A stretch of 44,574 nucleotides of DNA from Stenotrophomonas sp. MMGLT7 (GCF_021168555.1 NZ_JAJOZS010000019.1:1-44574), one strand, 5' to 3'; positions 15,897 to 24,882 are shown, counted from the stretch's first letter. The notes: generated by a model from the letters alone, not told the origin. A program made the numbers and translations.

Positions 15897-17942
15897 ATGC
15901 TGCTGACCGACAAGCGCGCCTGGCTGTTCTCGGCCAAGCTGTACGTGGCCGCGGTGGCCACGCTGGGCATCAGCCTGCTCGGCAACCTGTCGCGCCCGTA
16001 CTGGGCCATGGCCACCGTGTACGTGGTCTCGCAGCCGGTGCTGGGCATGACCCGCGCGCGCGGCATCTACCGCATCCTCGGCACGCTGCTGGCGGCCGCG
16101 GCGGTGGTGTTCGCGATGAACTACGTGCAGACCCCGCTGCTGATGAGCGCGATGCTGGCGATCTGGCTCAGCGGCTGCCTGTTCGTCGCGCTGCTGCACC
16201 GCGGGCCGTCCGGCTACACCTTCATGCTGGCCAGCTACACCGCCGCGTTCATCGGCTTCCAGGCCGTCGCCACGCCCGACCAGATCTTCGACATCGCGGT
16301 GGCGCGCAGCGAGGAGATCATCCTCGGCTCGCTGTGCGCGGTGATCGTGGCCTCGCTGGTGTTCCCGGCCTCGGCCAAGCCGGCGATCAACAGCCGCATC
16401 GGCAGCTGGATGGACGATGCCGCACTGTGGGCGCAGCAGGTGCTGGTGGGCCGCAAGGGCCAGGACGGCAACACCTCGCGGCGCTCGCTGCTGGCCGCCG
16501 ACCTGGCCCAGTTCGACGCGCTGATCACCATGGCCCGCTACGACGATCCGCGCCATGCCGAGGCGCACGTGCAGATGCAGGAACTGCGCATGCGCATGCT
16601 GGCGCTGCTGCCGGTGCTGGGCTGGATCGGCGACCGCCTGGGCAACCTGCGTGCGCACCGGGCCGACCACGCCGGGCAGGGCCAGCTGCTGCAGGACATC
16701 GCCGACTGGATCGGGCACAAGGACGCGCCCGATGCGGCCGCGGTCGCGCAGCTGCGGGCGCGCCTGCGCGCCCTGCGCCCGGAGCCCTCCTCGGACATCG
16801 ACACCCTGCTGGCCAACAGCCTGCTGCTGCGCCTGGACGAGCTGGTCGAGCTGTGGAGCGACTGCCGCACGCTGCAGCACGCCATCGCCCAGGGGCATTC
16901 GGGCAGCCGTCCGCGCAACTTCTTCCGCATCGACCTGGGCCGCATGAACGTGCTGCGCGAGCGCCACGTCGATTTCCCGATGATCGGCTTTGCCGCGCTC
17001 AGCGCCGGCGCCAGCCTGTTCTGCTACTGCGTGCTGTGGATCGGCATCGGCTGGCCGGGCGGCGCATACGGGGCGATGCTCGGCGCGGTGGTGTCCGCGT
17101 TCTTCGCCGCCCAGGACGACCCGGTGCCGAGCATGCTGCGGATGTTCGCGTCCACGCTGGTCTCGCTGGTGCTGGTGGCCTTCTACGAATTCGGCGTGCT
17201 GCCGGCGGTGCACGATTTCGGCTCGCTGGTGCTGGTGCTGGCACCGGCCTTCCTGCTGCTGGGACGGCTGGTCTACGATCCCAAGACGATGCCGTTCGCG
17301 CTGCCGATGACGGTCAACCTGGCCACCCTGCTCAACCTGCGCAACACCTACAACGGCGACGTCCAGTCCTTCCTCAATTCCAGCGTGTCGATCGTGATCG
17401 GCGTCGGCTTCGCCATCGTCATGACCCGGCTGTTCCGCTCGGTGGGCGCGGAATGGAGCGCGCGCCGGCTGGTGCGGCGGGCGTGGACGGTGATCGCCGA
17501 GGCCGCCGCCGGGCACGGCCTGCAGGACCGCGAACTGTTCACCGCGCGCATGCTCGACCTGCTCGGCCAGCTGGCCCCGCGCATGGCCGCGGTGTCGGCC
17601 AGCAGCGGCCTGGCCGCCGTGGACCTGCTCGACGAGATCCGCGTCGGCCTGAACGTGATGGAGTTGCGCCGTGCCCGCCGCCTGCTGCCGGCCGCCAACG
17701 GCACGGTGATCGACCGCTTGCTCGAACAGGTCTCGGCGCACTACCGGCAACAGGCCGCGCAGGCGAGCAGGCTGCCGATCGCCGAGACCCTGCGCCGGGA
17801 CCTGGATGCCTCGTTGGCGCGGGTGCGCTCGCTGCCGGCCGGGCAGGGCCGCGACGAAGGCCTGCTCGGCCTGGTCGGACTGCGCCAGTCACTCGCCGGC
17901 GCACCGGCAACGGAGCTGGACCCGGCGGCCAGCACCTCCTGA
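15897..17942 (+). CDS. FUSC-family inner-membrane efflux protein (AaeB-like)
   Basis: The protein has 681 residues. An N-terminal cluster of membrane helices (~10-165, with LGISLLGNLSRPYWAMATVYVVSQP) precedes a cytoplasmic region (~170-345), a second helix cluster (~360-510) and a C-terminal cytoplasmic tail. This duplicated layout and length match the fusaric acid resistance/AaeB family, which exports aromatic carboxylic acids such as p-hydroxybenzoate or fusaric acid. It is the last gene of the MarR/DUF1656/HlyD/outer-membrane-factor/FUSC unit, 16 bp after the channel gene. The substrate is inferred from the family only. Confidence 0.9.
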   Translation: MLLTDKRAWLFSAKLYVAAVATLGISLLGNLSRPYWAMATVYVVSQPVLGMTRARGIYRILGTLLAAAAVVFAMNYVQTPLLMSAMLAIWLSGCLFVALLHRGPSGYTFMLASYTAAFIGFQAVATPDQIFDIAVARSEEIILGSLCAVIVASLVFPASAKPAINSRIGSWMDDAALWAQQVLVGRKGQDGNTSRRSLLAADLAQFDALITMARYDDPRHAEAHVQMQELRMRMLALLPVLGWIGDRLGNLRAHRADHAGQGQLLQDIADWIGHKDAPDAAAVAQLRARLRALRPEPSSDIDTLLANSLLLRLDELVELWSDCRTLQHAIAQGHSGSRPRNFFRIDLGRMNVLRERHVDFPMIGFAALSAGASLFCYCVLWIGIGWPGGAYGAMLGAVVSAFFAAQDDPVPSMLRMFASTLVSLVLVAFYEFGVLPAVHDFGSLVLVLAPAFLLLGRLVYDPKTMPFALPMTVNLATLLNLRNTYNGDVQSFLNSSVSIVIGVGFAIVMTRLFRSVGAEWSARRLVRRAWTVIAEAAAGHGLQDRELFTARMLDLLGQLAPRMAAVSASSGLAAVDLLDEIRVGLNVMELRRARRLLPAANGTVIDRLLEQVSAHYRQQAAQASRLPIAETLRRDLDASLARVRSLPAGQGRDEGLLGLVGLRQSLAGAPATELDPAASTS

Positions 17943-17980
17943 GCCCGGCCGGCACGGCCGCGCAGGCGCCGGGGCTCTTC
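17941..17980 (+). terminator. GC-rich stem-loop at the end of the efflux operon
   Basis: GAGCCC (17941-17946) pairs with GGGCTC (17972-17977), with additional CGGC/GCCG pairing inside, and is followed by TTC. It starts within the stop codon of the FUSC gene. The stem is strong but the T-run is short. Confidence 0.5.
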
Positions 17981-18059
17981 GTTACCGGGATTCATCGAAT
18001 CCGGCAGGGCGCCGGATCGGTCTTGTCGTCTGCATGCCACGCGCGCCGCGGCGGCCGGG

Positions 18060-18512
18060 TCACACCAGCGAGGACGCGTGCTCGAGCACGTAGTCGCAGG
18101 CCTTGTCCTTGACCTTGCCGGACACCGAATCCAGGTTGAAGGACTTGCCGTCCCCGCCCTGCAGCACGCCTTGCAGGCCGCTCTGGTAGCCGGTGTCCTG
18201 CTGCGCCTCGCCGGTGCCGCCCACGCCATACCTGGACAGCAGCTTGTCCTTGACCGAGGCCACCGCGTCGCCGGACAGGTACTTGCGCTTGACGCAGTAC
18301 TCGAGCACGCCGGCCGCGTTGCCGGCGCTGTCGCCGCTGATGGCGGGCAGCGACAGCCCGCCCAGCGCCCCCAGCCCGGCGCCCTGGCTGCCGGACTGGC
18401 CGGTCGCCTGCGAGCCGTTGCCCAGGGAATCCTTCAACCCCTTCAGGTCGATCGCGGATGCGGAAGCGGCCAGGCCCAGCAGGGCGAAGGCGATCGGGAT
18501 GCGTGGATGCAT
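18060..18512 (-). CDS. DUF2501 family secreted protein (YjjA-like)
   Basis: The protein has 150 residues with a cleavable signal peptide (~1-20, ending ASASA). A Gly/Ser/Gln-rich linker precedes the conserved region with AAGVLEYCVKRKYLSGD and a second cysteine near the C-terminus (KDKACDYVLEH); the two cysteines could form a disulfide in the periplasm. This is the DUF2501/YjjA pattern, whose function is not established. A clear AGGAG site precedes the ATG. The gene converges on the efflux operon. Confidence 0.82.
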   Translation of the reverse strand: MHPRIPIAFALLGLAASASAIDLKGLKDSLGNGSQATGQSGSQGAGLGALGGLSLPAISGDSAGNAAGVLEYCVKRKYLSGDAVASVKDKLLSRYGVGGTGEAQQDTGYQSGLQGVLQGGDGKSFNLDSVSGKVKDKACDYVLEHASSLV

Positions 18513-18835
18513 GCAGTGTTCTCCTGGTGGACGGCGGGAACCCCTGGTCCCGGATGGATCATGGCCACCATGACATATGTGGCACGGGGCCAGGTACCGC
18601 GCGCGGCGATCGCTTACCTGTAGAGCTGCGGCCGGGAGGCAATCGGCAAGCTTGGCCGGCCTTTCATTAATTTGCCGTGTTGTTACCGATAAAGATTCGT
18701 ATTAACATTTATGACCGAGTCAGCCAGCCGGCGCTCGCCCGGGCATCGCCAGCGAGCATCCCAATCCAGCAACCCGTCACGTACTCCAGCCGTCGCCAGA
18801 GTGCCTAGCTTCCTCACACACTCCGGAGACATTAC
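18513..18835 (+). other. Intergenic promoter region of the DUF2501 and receptor genes
   Basis: These 323 bp separate two divergent genes. The right half is AT-rich (18660-18715) and contains the Fur-box-like site listed separately. The left half is GC-rich, with no reading frame I can support. Confidence 0.6.
18688..18706 (+). promoter_or_regulatory. Candidate Fur box upstream of the TonB-dependent receptor
   Basis: GATAAAGATTCGTATTAAC matches the classical 19-bp Fur consensus GATAATGATAATCATTATC at 13 positions, including all of the first five bases and the ATTA of the second half. It lies about 130 bp before the receptor start within the AT-rich promoter zone. This would fit iron-repressed expression of a siderophore receptor. 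Confidence 0.4.
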
Positions 18836-20914
18836 GTGTCCAGCGCAACCCCCTATTCCCGTCGCGTCCCTGCCTCCAGCCTGCTGGCTTCGGCCATCGC
18901 GCTGACCCTGTCCGTCCCGGCCCTTGCCCAGGACCGCGGCGACAGGTCCGCCACCACGCTGGATACCGTGACCGTCACCGCCGCCGGCTACGAACAGAAC
19001 ATCAAGGAAGCGCCGGCGACCATCACCGTGATCTCCGCCGAGGAGATCAAGAAGAAGTCCTATACCGACATCACCGACGTGCTCAAGAACGTGCCGGGCG
19101 TCCACGTCCAGGGCGGCGGCGTCGAGCAGTCGATCATGATCCGCGGCATGAGCGCGGACTACACCCTGTTCCTGATCGACGGCAGGCCGATGCAGGACAA
19201 CCAGGCGTTCGGCCTCAACGGCGCCCAGGCCGGCACCCCGATCAACTTCCTGCCGCCGCTGGAATCCATCGAGCGCGTCGAGGTGATCCGCGGCCCGGCA
19301 TCGTCGCTGTACGGTTCGGACGCGATGGGCGGCGTGATCAACATCATCACCAAGAAGGTGGTGAACGAGATCGGCGGCAGCATCACGTCGGAATACATCA
19401 AGTCCGGCCCCGGCAACGAAGTCACCAACGACGGCTTCCAGACCAGCATGGCATTGAACCTGCCGATGGTGGAGGACGTGCTGTCGATGCAGCTCACCGG
19501 GGCGTTCCGCAACCAGGACGAGGCCGATTTCGTCGGCGGCGGGGACAGCGCCGCGGCCGATCCCGAGTTCAAGCGCAAGAACCTCGGCGCCAAGATCAGC
19601 TGGAAGCTCGACGACAGCAATTCCTTCACCTTCGGCGGCGGCCGCACCACGCAGGAGCGCTGGCACAGCCCCGGCAGGAGCCTGGCCATCGACGAGGAGG
19701 CCACCTACAGCAAGTCGCTGCGCGACAACTACTTCGTCACCCACGACGGCCGCTACGACCAGCTGTCGTGGAGCACCTACCTGGACTACGACACCTCGGA
19801 GAATCCGACCCGGGTGAACGCCACCACCGGCAACGGCATCGACTTCGATACCTTCAACGCCAACACGCAGGCGACCTGGTTCCTGGACAGGCACACGCTG
19901 GTCGCCGGCGCCACCTACAAGAAGGAAAAGCTCGAGGACGGCGCCACCAACGGCATCAACCTGCCCGGGATCGTGGTCCCCACCGACGTCGTCAAGATGG
20001 AGCGCTCGCAGTACTCGGTGTTCGCCGAGGACAACTGGCACCTGACCGACGCCCTCTCGCTGCTGCTCAGCGGCCGCTACGACGACAGCGACGACTTCGG
20101 CAGCCAGTTCAGCCCGAAGGTCTATGCGGTCTACAACATGACCGACAGCCTGACCATCAAGGGCGGCGTCACCTCCGGCTACAAGACCCCCAGCCTGCGC
20201 ATGGCCGCGACCGATTTCGGCAGCACCTCGATGGGCGGCGTGATCATCGGCAACCCGGCGCTCAAGCCGGAAACCACCCTGAACTATGAGGTCGGGCTGA
20301 GCTACACCAACGACCCGGGCGGCATTTCCGGCAGCCTGACGGTGTACAAGACCGACTTCGAGGACAAGATCCTGCGCACCGGCCGCGTCTGCCTGCAGAA
20401 CGTGGAGTGCGTCTACAAGGGCGTGACGTACCCGGCCCACCAGTACGGCTACACCTCCTACGAGAACATCGACACCGCCAAGCTGAAGGGCCTGGAGTTC
20501 ACCCTGGACTGGAAGATCCTGGACACCCTGACCTACCGGCACAGCTACACCTATGCCGAGACCGAGCAGACCTCCGGCACCTACAAGGGCAGCCCGCTCA
20601 ACGACATTCCCGAGCACATGTTCAACGCCCTGCTGGACTGGCAGACCACCGACAAGCTGGGGCTGTGGGCACAGGGCAACTATCGCGGCAAGACCTCCGG
20701 GCGTTCCGTGGCGGCCAGCGGTTCCGGCACCAACGACGTCAAGTATCCGGCCTACACCTTCTTCGACGTGGGCATGGTCTATGCCGCTTCGGACAAGCTC
20801 AGGCTCAAGCTGGGGCTGTACAACGTGGCCAACAAGACGGTCACGCCCGAGGACGGCTTTGCCTACGTGCTGGACGGCCGCCGCTACAGTGCGTCGATCA
20901 GCCTGGACTTCTGA
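18836..20914 (+). CDS. TonB-dependent outer-membrane receptor (FepA/CirA-like, probable siderophore receptor)
   Basis: The protein has 692 residues and starts at GTG 18836, with GGAG 8 bases before it. A signal peptide (~1-32) is followed by the TonB box DTVTVTA (43-49) and a plug domain (~58-170) with VLKNVPGVHVQ, IRGMSADYTLFLIDGRP and ERVEVIRGPASSLYGSDAMGGVINIIT. The C-terminal beta-barrel ends in an aromatic residue (SLDF), as expected. A close cysteine pair (VCLQNVEC) probably forms a disulfide in an extracellular loop, as in several catecholate or colicin-type receptors. The barrel sequence suggests a ferric-siderophore receptor, and a Fur-like site lies upstream. The next gene, 70 bp on, encodes a methyltransferase. 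The ligand is unknown. Confidence 0.92.
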   Translation: MSSATPYSRRVPASSLLASAIALTLSVPALAQDRGDRSATTLDTVTVTAAGYEQNIKEAPATITVISAEEIKKKSYTDITDVLKNVPGVHVQGGGVEQSIMIRGMSADYTLFLIDGRPMQDNQAFGLNGAQAGTPINFLPPLESIERVEVIRGPASSLYGSDAMGGVINIITKKVVNEIGGSITSEYIKSGPGNEVTNDGFQTSMALNLPMVEDVLSMQLTGAFRNQDEADFVGGGDSAAADPEFKRKNLGAKISWKLDDSNSFTFGGGRTTQERWHSPGRSLAIDEEATYSKSLRDNYFVTHDGRYDQLSWSTYLDYDTSENPTRVNATTGNGIDFDTFNANTQATWFLDRHTLVAGATYKKEKLEDGATNGINLPGIVVPTDVVKMERSQYSVFAEDNWHLTDALSLLLSGRYDDSDDFGSQFSPKVYAVYNMTDSLTIKGGVTSGYKTPSLRMAATDFGSTSMGGVIIGNPALKPETTLNYEVGLSYTNDPGGISGSLTVYKTDFEDKILRTGRVCLQNVECVYKGVTYPAHQYGYTSYENIDTAKLKGLEFTLDWKILDTLTYRHSYTYAETEQTSGTYKGSPLNDIPEHMFNALLDWQTTDKLGLWAQGNYRGKTSGRSVAASGSGTNDVKYPAYTFFDVGMVYAASDKLRLKLGLYNVANKTVTPEDGFAYVLDGRRYSASISLDF

Positions 20915-20984
20915 CAGCCGGCGCGTACGCGGTCCGGCGGGCGCCTGCCCGCCGGGCCACGACGCGTCGCGCGCCGGGTAACGC

Positions 20985-22283
20985 ATGGCCACCAACAGGA
21001 CCGACGGCTACACCACCGACGTCAGCTACCCTGCATTCTTCTACAAGGAGATGCAGCCGCTATGGCTCACCTCCGTGGCGCGCCTGCTGGGCCTTGCCGC
21101 GCCCGACCCGGCCCTGCCGTTCACCTTCTGCGAACTGGGCTGCGGGATCGGCATCAACCTGCTGGTGGCCGCCGCCAGCCACCCGGACGCGCGTTTCGTC
21201 GGCGTCGATTTCAACCCGGCGCACCTGCAGACCGCCCGCGATGCGGCACGTGCCGGCGGCCTGGAGAACATCGAGTTCGTCCATTCCGGCTTCGCGGATT
21301 TTTCCAGCAGCAACCGCACACAGTTCGATTTCATCGCCACGCACGGCGTGTGGTCGTGGATCGCGCCGGCGCACCGGGCCAGCCTGCTGGCCTGCGTGGC
21401 CGCCAGCCTGAAGCCCGGCGGGCTCTTCTACCTGCACTACATGTGCCATCCCGGCTCCACCGACATGCTGGCGGTGCAGCACTTCCTCAACGTGTTCTCC
21501 CATCACGTCCCGGGCACGTCGGCCCAGCAGGCGCGGACCGGGCTGGAGCTGTTGCGCCAGCTCGGCGAGGCGGGCCTGTTCGTCGACAAGCCGGCGGTGC
21601 TGGCGCGGCTGCGCAAGCTGGGCGAGCTGGACCCGAGCCACCTGGCGCACGAATTCCTCACCGACCACTGGCATCCGCAGCATTCGGTGGAGGTGCACCG
21701 GCAGGTGGGCGCGGCCGGCCTGAGCTACCTGGGCAGCGCCGACGTATTCAACAACCTCGATCCCCAGCTTTCCATCCCCGGCAGGCTGCAGGGCGTGGTC
21801 AACCGGATCGCCGCGCCCGCCCTGGCCGAGACGGTCAAGGACATGGCCCGCAACAGCCACCAGCGCATGGACCTGTTCCAGCGCGAGCCCCGGCCCCTGG
21901 GCCGGGAAGCACGCCTGGCGCAGCTGGACGCGATCGTGTTCAAGCTGCTGCCCGGTGCACCGACGCAGGGGCCGTTCTCGTTCGCCACGCCGATCGGAAA
22001 CATCGAGGGACCGGCGGAAATCCTCGCCCCGCTGCTGCAGCGGCTGGCGGCAGGCCCGGCCTCCTTCGCCGAGCTGGCGCGACTGCCGGCCCTGGCGGGA
22101 CAACCGGGGCTGTTGCTGCAGTCGCTGCAGCTGCTGATGTTCCGCGAGATCGTCCACCCCGTGAAGCCGGTGCCGACGCCCGGCAACCCCCATGCGCAGA
22201 AGCTGGCGCAATGGTTCGAACGGCACGGGATCTCCCTGCGCCTGGTGGACGAATGCGCCACGGCGGTCGGAAACCCGTCATGA
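20985..22283 (+). CDS. SAM-dependent methyltransferase with methyltransferase regulatory domain (PKMT-like)
   Basis: The protein has 432 residues. The N-terminal YTTDVSYPAFFYKEMQP leads into a class I methyltransferase fold with the SAM-binding motif FCELGCGIGINLL (48-60), then FVGVDFNPAHL (acidic motif II) and FDFIATHGVWSWI. The middle and C-terminal parts resemble the methyltransferase regulatory domain PF10119. This architecture is shared with rickettsial protein lysine methyltransferases that modify outer-membrane protein OmpB. It lies 70 bp after a TonB-dependent receptor on the same strand, so the receptor or another envelope protein could be its substrate; that part is inference. A small-molecule substrate linked to the imported ligand is the alternative. 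Confidence 0.8.
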   Translation: MATNRTDGYTTDVSYPAFFYKEMQPLWLTSVARLLGLAAPDPALPFTFCELGCGIGINLLVAAASHPDARFVGVDFNPAHLQTARDAARAGGLENIEFVHSGFADFSSSNRTQFDFIATHGVWSWIAPAHRASLLACVAASLKPGGLFYLHYMCHPGSTDMLAVQHFLNVFSHHVPGTSAQQARTGLELLRQLGEAGLFVDKPAVLARLRKLGELDPSHLAHEFLTDHWHPQHSVEVHRQVGAAGLSYLGSADVFNNLDPQLSIPGRLQGVVNRIAAPALAETVKDMARNSHQRMDLFQREPRPLGREARLAQLDAIVFKLLPGAPTQGPFSFATPIGNIEGPAEILAPLLQRLAAGPASFAELARLPALAGQPGLLLQSLQLLMFREIVHPVKPVPTPGNPHAQKLAQWFERHGISLRLVDECATAVGNPS

Positions 22284-22607
22284 GGCCGCTGCCGGCTTCG
22301 TTGCCGCGGCAAGCCGGATGCGCCTGCCGCCGGGTGCCGCTGCGCGAACGCGCGGCGCCTGCCGGCGCTGCAGGACACGAGCGATTCCAGACGACCTGAC
22401 CGGCGTCGAACGCCAGTCCGCATCGAACCCTGCCTCGTCCGCGCGAAGGCGGGAACCGGGCGACTTGCAGGGCAGCCGCGCCGCTTTCGCGGGCACGGCG
22501 CATGGACGATCGGGAGCAGGTACGGCCGCCCCTCGACGACGAGCGGGTTAACTGAAGCCGGTGCCATACCCGCTAGACTTGAGGGCAGTGATCCACGAAG
22601 CCGTGCC
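22284..22607 (+). other. Intergenic region without a supported gene
   Basis: The 324 bp begin with a stem-loop CCGGCTT/AAGCCGG (22292-22298 and 22311-22317) that may end the receptor-methyltransferase message. Only a weak -10-like TAGACT stands some 30 bp before the antitoxin gene. Short frames here show no recognisable protein. Confidence 0.5.
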
Positions 22608-22814
22608 ATGCCCCCCATCAAGCAAGAAGCGCACACGCTGATCGACGCGCTGCCCGAGGCCGCCGGCTGGGACGACGTGGCACGCGTCGTCGACGATGCC
22701 CGGTTCCGCGAAGCGGTCCGGGAAGGGATTGAGGCCGCGGACGGGGGCGCATTCGCCGGCCCGGAGCGGGTGAAGGCGATGTTCGCCAGATGGGGCATCG
22801 ATGTTGCGGCGTGA
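22608..22814 (+). CDS. Antitoxin of a RelE/ParE-type toxin-antitoxin pair
   Basis: The protein has 68 residues, is acidic and has the pattern AHTLIDALPEAAGWDDVARVV...REAVREGIEAADGG, seen in small antitoxins encoded before ParE/RelE toxins. The N-terminal part would carry dimerisation or DNA binding and the C-terminal helix would wrap the toxin. Its last 14 bp overlap the toxin start, the classical coupled arrangement. It likely represses its own promoter with the toxin as co-repressor. Confidence 0.75.
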   Translation: MPPIKQEAHTLIDALPEAAGWDDVARVVDDARFREAVREGIEAADGGAFAGPERVKAMFARWGIDVAA

Positions 22815-23862
22815 GTGGACCGTCGCGGCCGCCCACCAGTTCGAACACGCCCAGGATCGCTACCACACCCTCAATACGGCCGCGGCCGCGGCGATGGCCC
22901 GGCGGGTCCTGCAGGCGACACGCAAGCTGGGCGATCAGCCCGGGCTGGGTCGACAGGGCCGGGTGCCGGGGACGCGGGAATGGATGGTCGGCCAGACGCC
23001 GTACCTGCTCGTGTACCGCGTGCAGGGCGATGTGCTGCAGCTGCTGCACGTCCACGTCCAGGACTGGGTGTACACGGCCGAGCCCACGATCGAACGCCTG
23101 GAGCCGTGGCTCGCCGCGCTGATCAGCCTGCTGCTGCACCTGCTGATGGTGTTCGCCCTGCTGTTCGCCTCCAAGCCCACCATCAGCACGCCGCAGGGCA
23201 CCGCCAGCGGCGGCAGGATGAAGGTGGATTTCATCGGCGAGACGTCCCAGCCCGAGCAGCCCGCGCCGCCGAGTCCGCCGCCAACACCCGCGGCCTCGCC
23301 CGTGCAGTCCACGCTGGTCGAGCAGGCCAAGAACCCGCTGCCGCCCGACGCGGCGCCGAGGCCCGACCGCGTGACGCCGCCGCGCCCCACCCGGCCCCAG
23401 CAACGCCCGAGCACGCCACAGCCGCCCGCACCCGCCCCGCGCCGCCCCGAGACCTGGACCGGCCGGCCACCGGGCATGATCGAGCAAGACATCGGCGCCG
23501 CGGACGACGGCCTGGCCGACACCTCCACCATCAGCCAGGGCTACCGCAACGACCGCAGATCCGGCGAGCCCAGCATGGAAGTGGGCGGCTACCAGGTCTA
23601 CTACGACCTGCGCAGCCAGACCCAGCTGCGCGCATGGAAGGAGCAGGGCATGGAGGAGATCGCCATCATCCTGCCCGGCACCCAGTACCGCATGGTCTGC
23701 CCGCTGCAGATCGCACTGGACCGCGGCTCCGGCAGCTGCCGCCTGCTGCCGCCGGACTCGCCGGAACTGCAGGCCATCGGCGATGCCCGCGAGGTCATCA
23801 ACATGATGGAGGTCTACCGGCGCGGCGAGCCGGTCTGGCGCGGACCGGGGCCGTACCGGTAA
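22801..23862 (+). CDS. RelE/ParE-type toxin fused in frame to a membrane-anchored proline-rich protein
   Basis: One frame of 353 residues. Residues 1-89 are a complete RelE/ParE-fold toxin, with the conserved GRQGRVPGTREWMV and PYLLVYRVQGDVLQLLHVHV strands; members of this family usually stop about here. Instead the frame continues. After a GTG at 23068 (Val90) comes a short lead, a single membrane helix (~102-121), a periplasmic linker very rich in Pro/Ala/Arg (~140-225) like that of TonB, and a ~95-residue C-terminal domain with two cysteines. The second part resembles an uncharacterised xanthomonad membrane protein I cannot name. GTG 23068 has AGGA 4 bases upstream, so it may be a separate 264-residue gene nested in the same frame, with the toxin lacking a stop codon. 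A fused toxin may be inactive or tethered to the membrane. Confidence 0.72.
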   Translation: MLRREWTVAAAHQFEHAQDRYHTLNTAAAAAMARRVLQATRKLGDQPGLGRQGRVPGTREWMVGQTPYLLVYRVQGDVLQLLHVHVQDWVYTAEPTIERLEPWLAALISLLLHLLMVFALLFASKPTISTPQGTASGGRMKVDFIGETSQPEQPAPPSPPPTPAASPVQSTLVEQAKNPLPPDAAPRPDRVTPPRPTRPQQRPSTPQPPAPAPRRPETWTGRPPGMIEQDIGAADDGLADTSTISQGYRNDRRSGEPSMEVGGYQVYYDLRSQTQLRAWKEQGMEEIAIILPGTQYRMVCPLQIALDRGSGSCRLLPPDSPELQAIGDAREVINMMEVYRRGEPVWRGPGPYR

Positions 23863-23973
23863 GCCCGCCGGGCGAAACGGGGAGCGGAACGAGTGCCCCT
23901 CGGACATCGGGCAGTTGAGGGCCGGGATGGCCCGCTTCGCCCCCTGCCCCCTGCACGGCCGACCACTGCGGAC

Positions 23974-24867
23974 TCAGGTGCCGGGATAGTGGCCCGCGGC
24001 GATGTCCTCCAGTAGCGTCGCCTGCCGCGGCTCCCAGCCCAGCAGCGCACGCGTGCGTGCGCTGGAGGCCGGCGCGTCGGCGGCGAAGAACATGCCCAGC
24101 CAGCCGAAGTGCAGCTGCGCGCGTTCGGGCGGGATCGATTCCACCGGCACGTCGAGGAAGCGGCCCAGCGCGGCCGCGATGTCGCGCGTGGCGATGCCCT
24201 CTTCGGCCACCGCGTGCAGCACGCTGCCCGGCGTCGCGGTGTCGATGGCCAGCTGCACCAGCTTGCCGGCGTCGAGACGATGCACCGCCGGCCAGCGGTT
24301 GCGGCCCTCGCCGATGTAGCCCGAGACGCCCTTCTCGCGCGCGATGCGCGCCAGCACCGCGACGAAGCCGTGGTCGCCGCCGGCGCCGTGCACCGTCGGC
24401 GCGAAACGCACCACCATCGAGCGGATGCCGCGCTCGGCCAGGCCCAGCGTGTAGGCCGCGTTGGCGTTGCGCGGATGGCTCTGCGCGCCCGGCATGTCCT
24501 GCTCGGTGCCCACGCGCCCGGCCGCCAGCCCGAGGGTGCCGCCGGCGATCAGCAGCGGGCCGCCCGTGCCCTGCAGCACGTCGGCGAACGCCTCGATGGC
24601 GGCGCGGTCGGTCTGCGCCGCGGCGGCCATCTGCGAGAAGTCGTGGTTGTAGCCCAGATGCACGACGCCCTCGGCCTGCGCCGCGGCACTGCGCAGGCTG
24701 GCCGGATCGTCCAGGCTGCCGCGCACCGCCTCGGCGCCCAGCGCGACGATCCGCTCGGCGGACGCGTCGCTGCGGGCCAGGCCGAGCACGTGGTGCCCGG
24801 CGGCAATGAGTTCCTTGACGCTGGCCGAGCCGATCCAGCCCGAGGCGCCGGTGACGAGAATGCGCAT
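23974..24867 (-). CDS. NAD(P)-dependent SDR-family oxidoreductase / epimerase-like protein
   Basis: The protein has 297 residues. It starts MRILVTGASGWIG, the Rossmann GxxGxxG nucleotide-binding motif of extended/atypical SDRs. RSD after the second strand suggests NADP preference. The later RFAPTVHGAG and RWPAVHRLDAGKLVQLA stretches are typical of the NAD-dependent epimerase/dehydratase group. The usual active-site Lys after the Tyr (YxxxK) is not evident around AAYTLGLAERG. The frame is open 11 codons upstream, but the ATG at 24867 has GGAG 5 bases before it. The gene is divergent from a TetR regulator that probably controls it. The substrate is unknown. Confidence 0.85.
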   Translation of the reverse strand: MRILVTGASGWIGSASVKELIAAGHHVLGLARSDASAERIVALGAEAVRGSLDDPASLRSAAAQAEGVVHLGYNHDFSQMAAAAQTDRAAIEAFADVLQGTGGPLLIAGGTLGLAAGRVGTEQDMPGAQSHPRNANAAYTLGLAERGIRSMVVRFAPTVHGAGGDHGFVAVLARIAREKGVSGYIGEGRNRWPAVHRLDAGKLVQLAIDTATPGSVLHAVAEEGIATRDIAAALGRFLDVPVESIPPERAQLHFGWLGMFFAADAPASSARTRALLGWEPRQATLLEDIAAGHYPGT

Positions 24868-24882
24868 GACTGCTCCAGTTAT

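Noticed and set aside
13285-17942. RND-type multidrug efflux system
   Set aside because: Adaptor and outer-membrane factor are present, but the inner-membrane component is a FUSC/AaeB protein with DUF1656, not a ~1000-residue RND pump.
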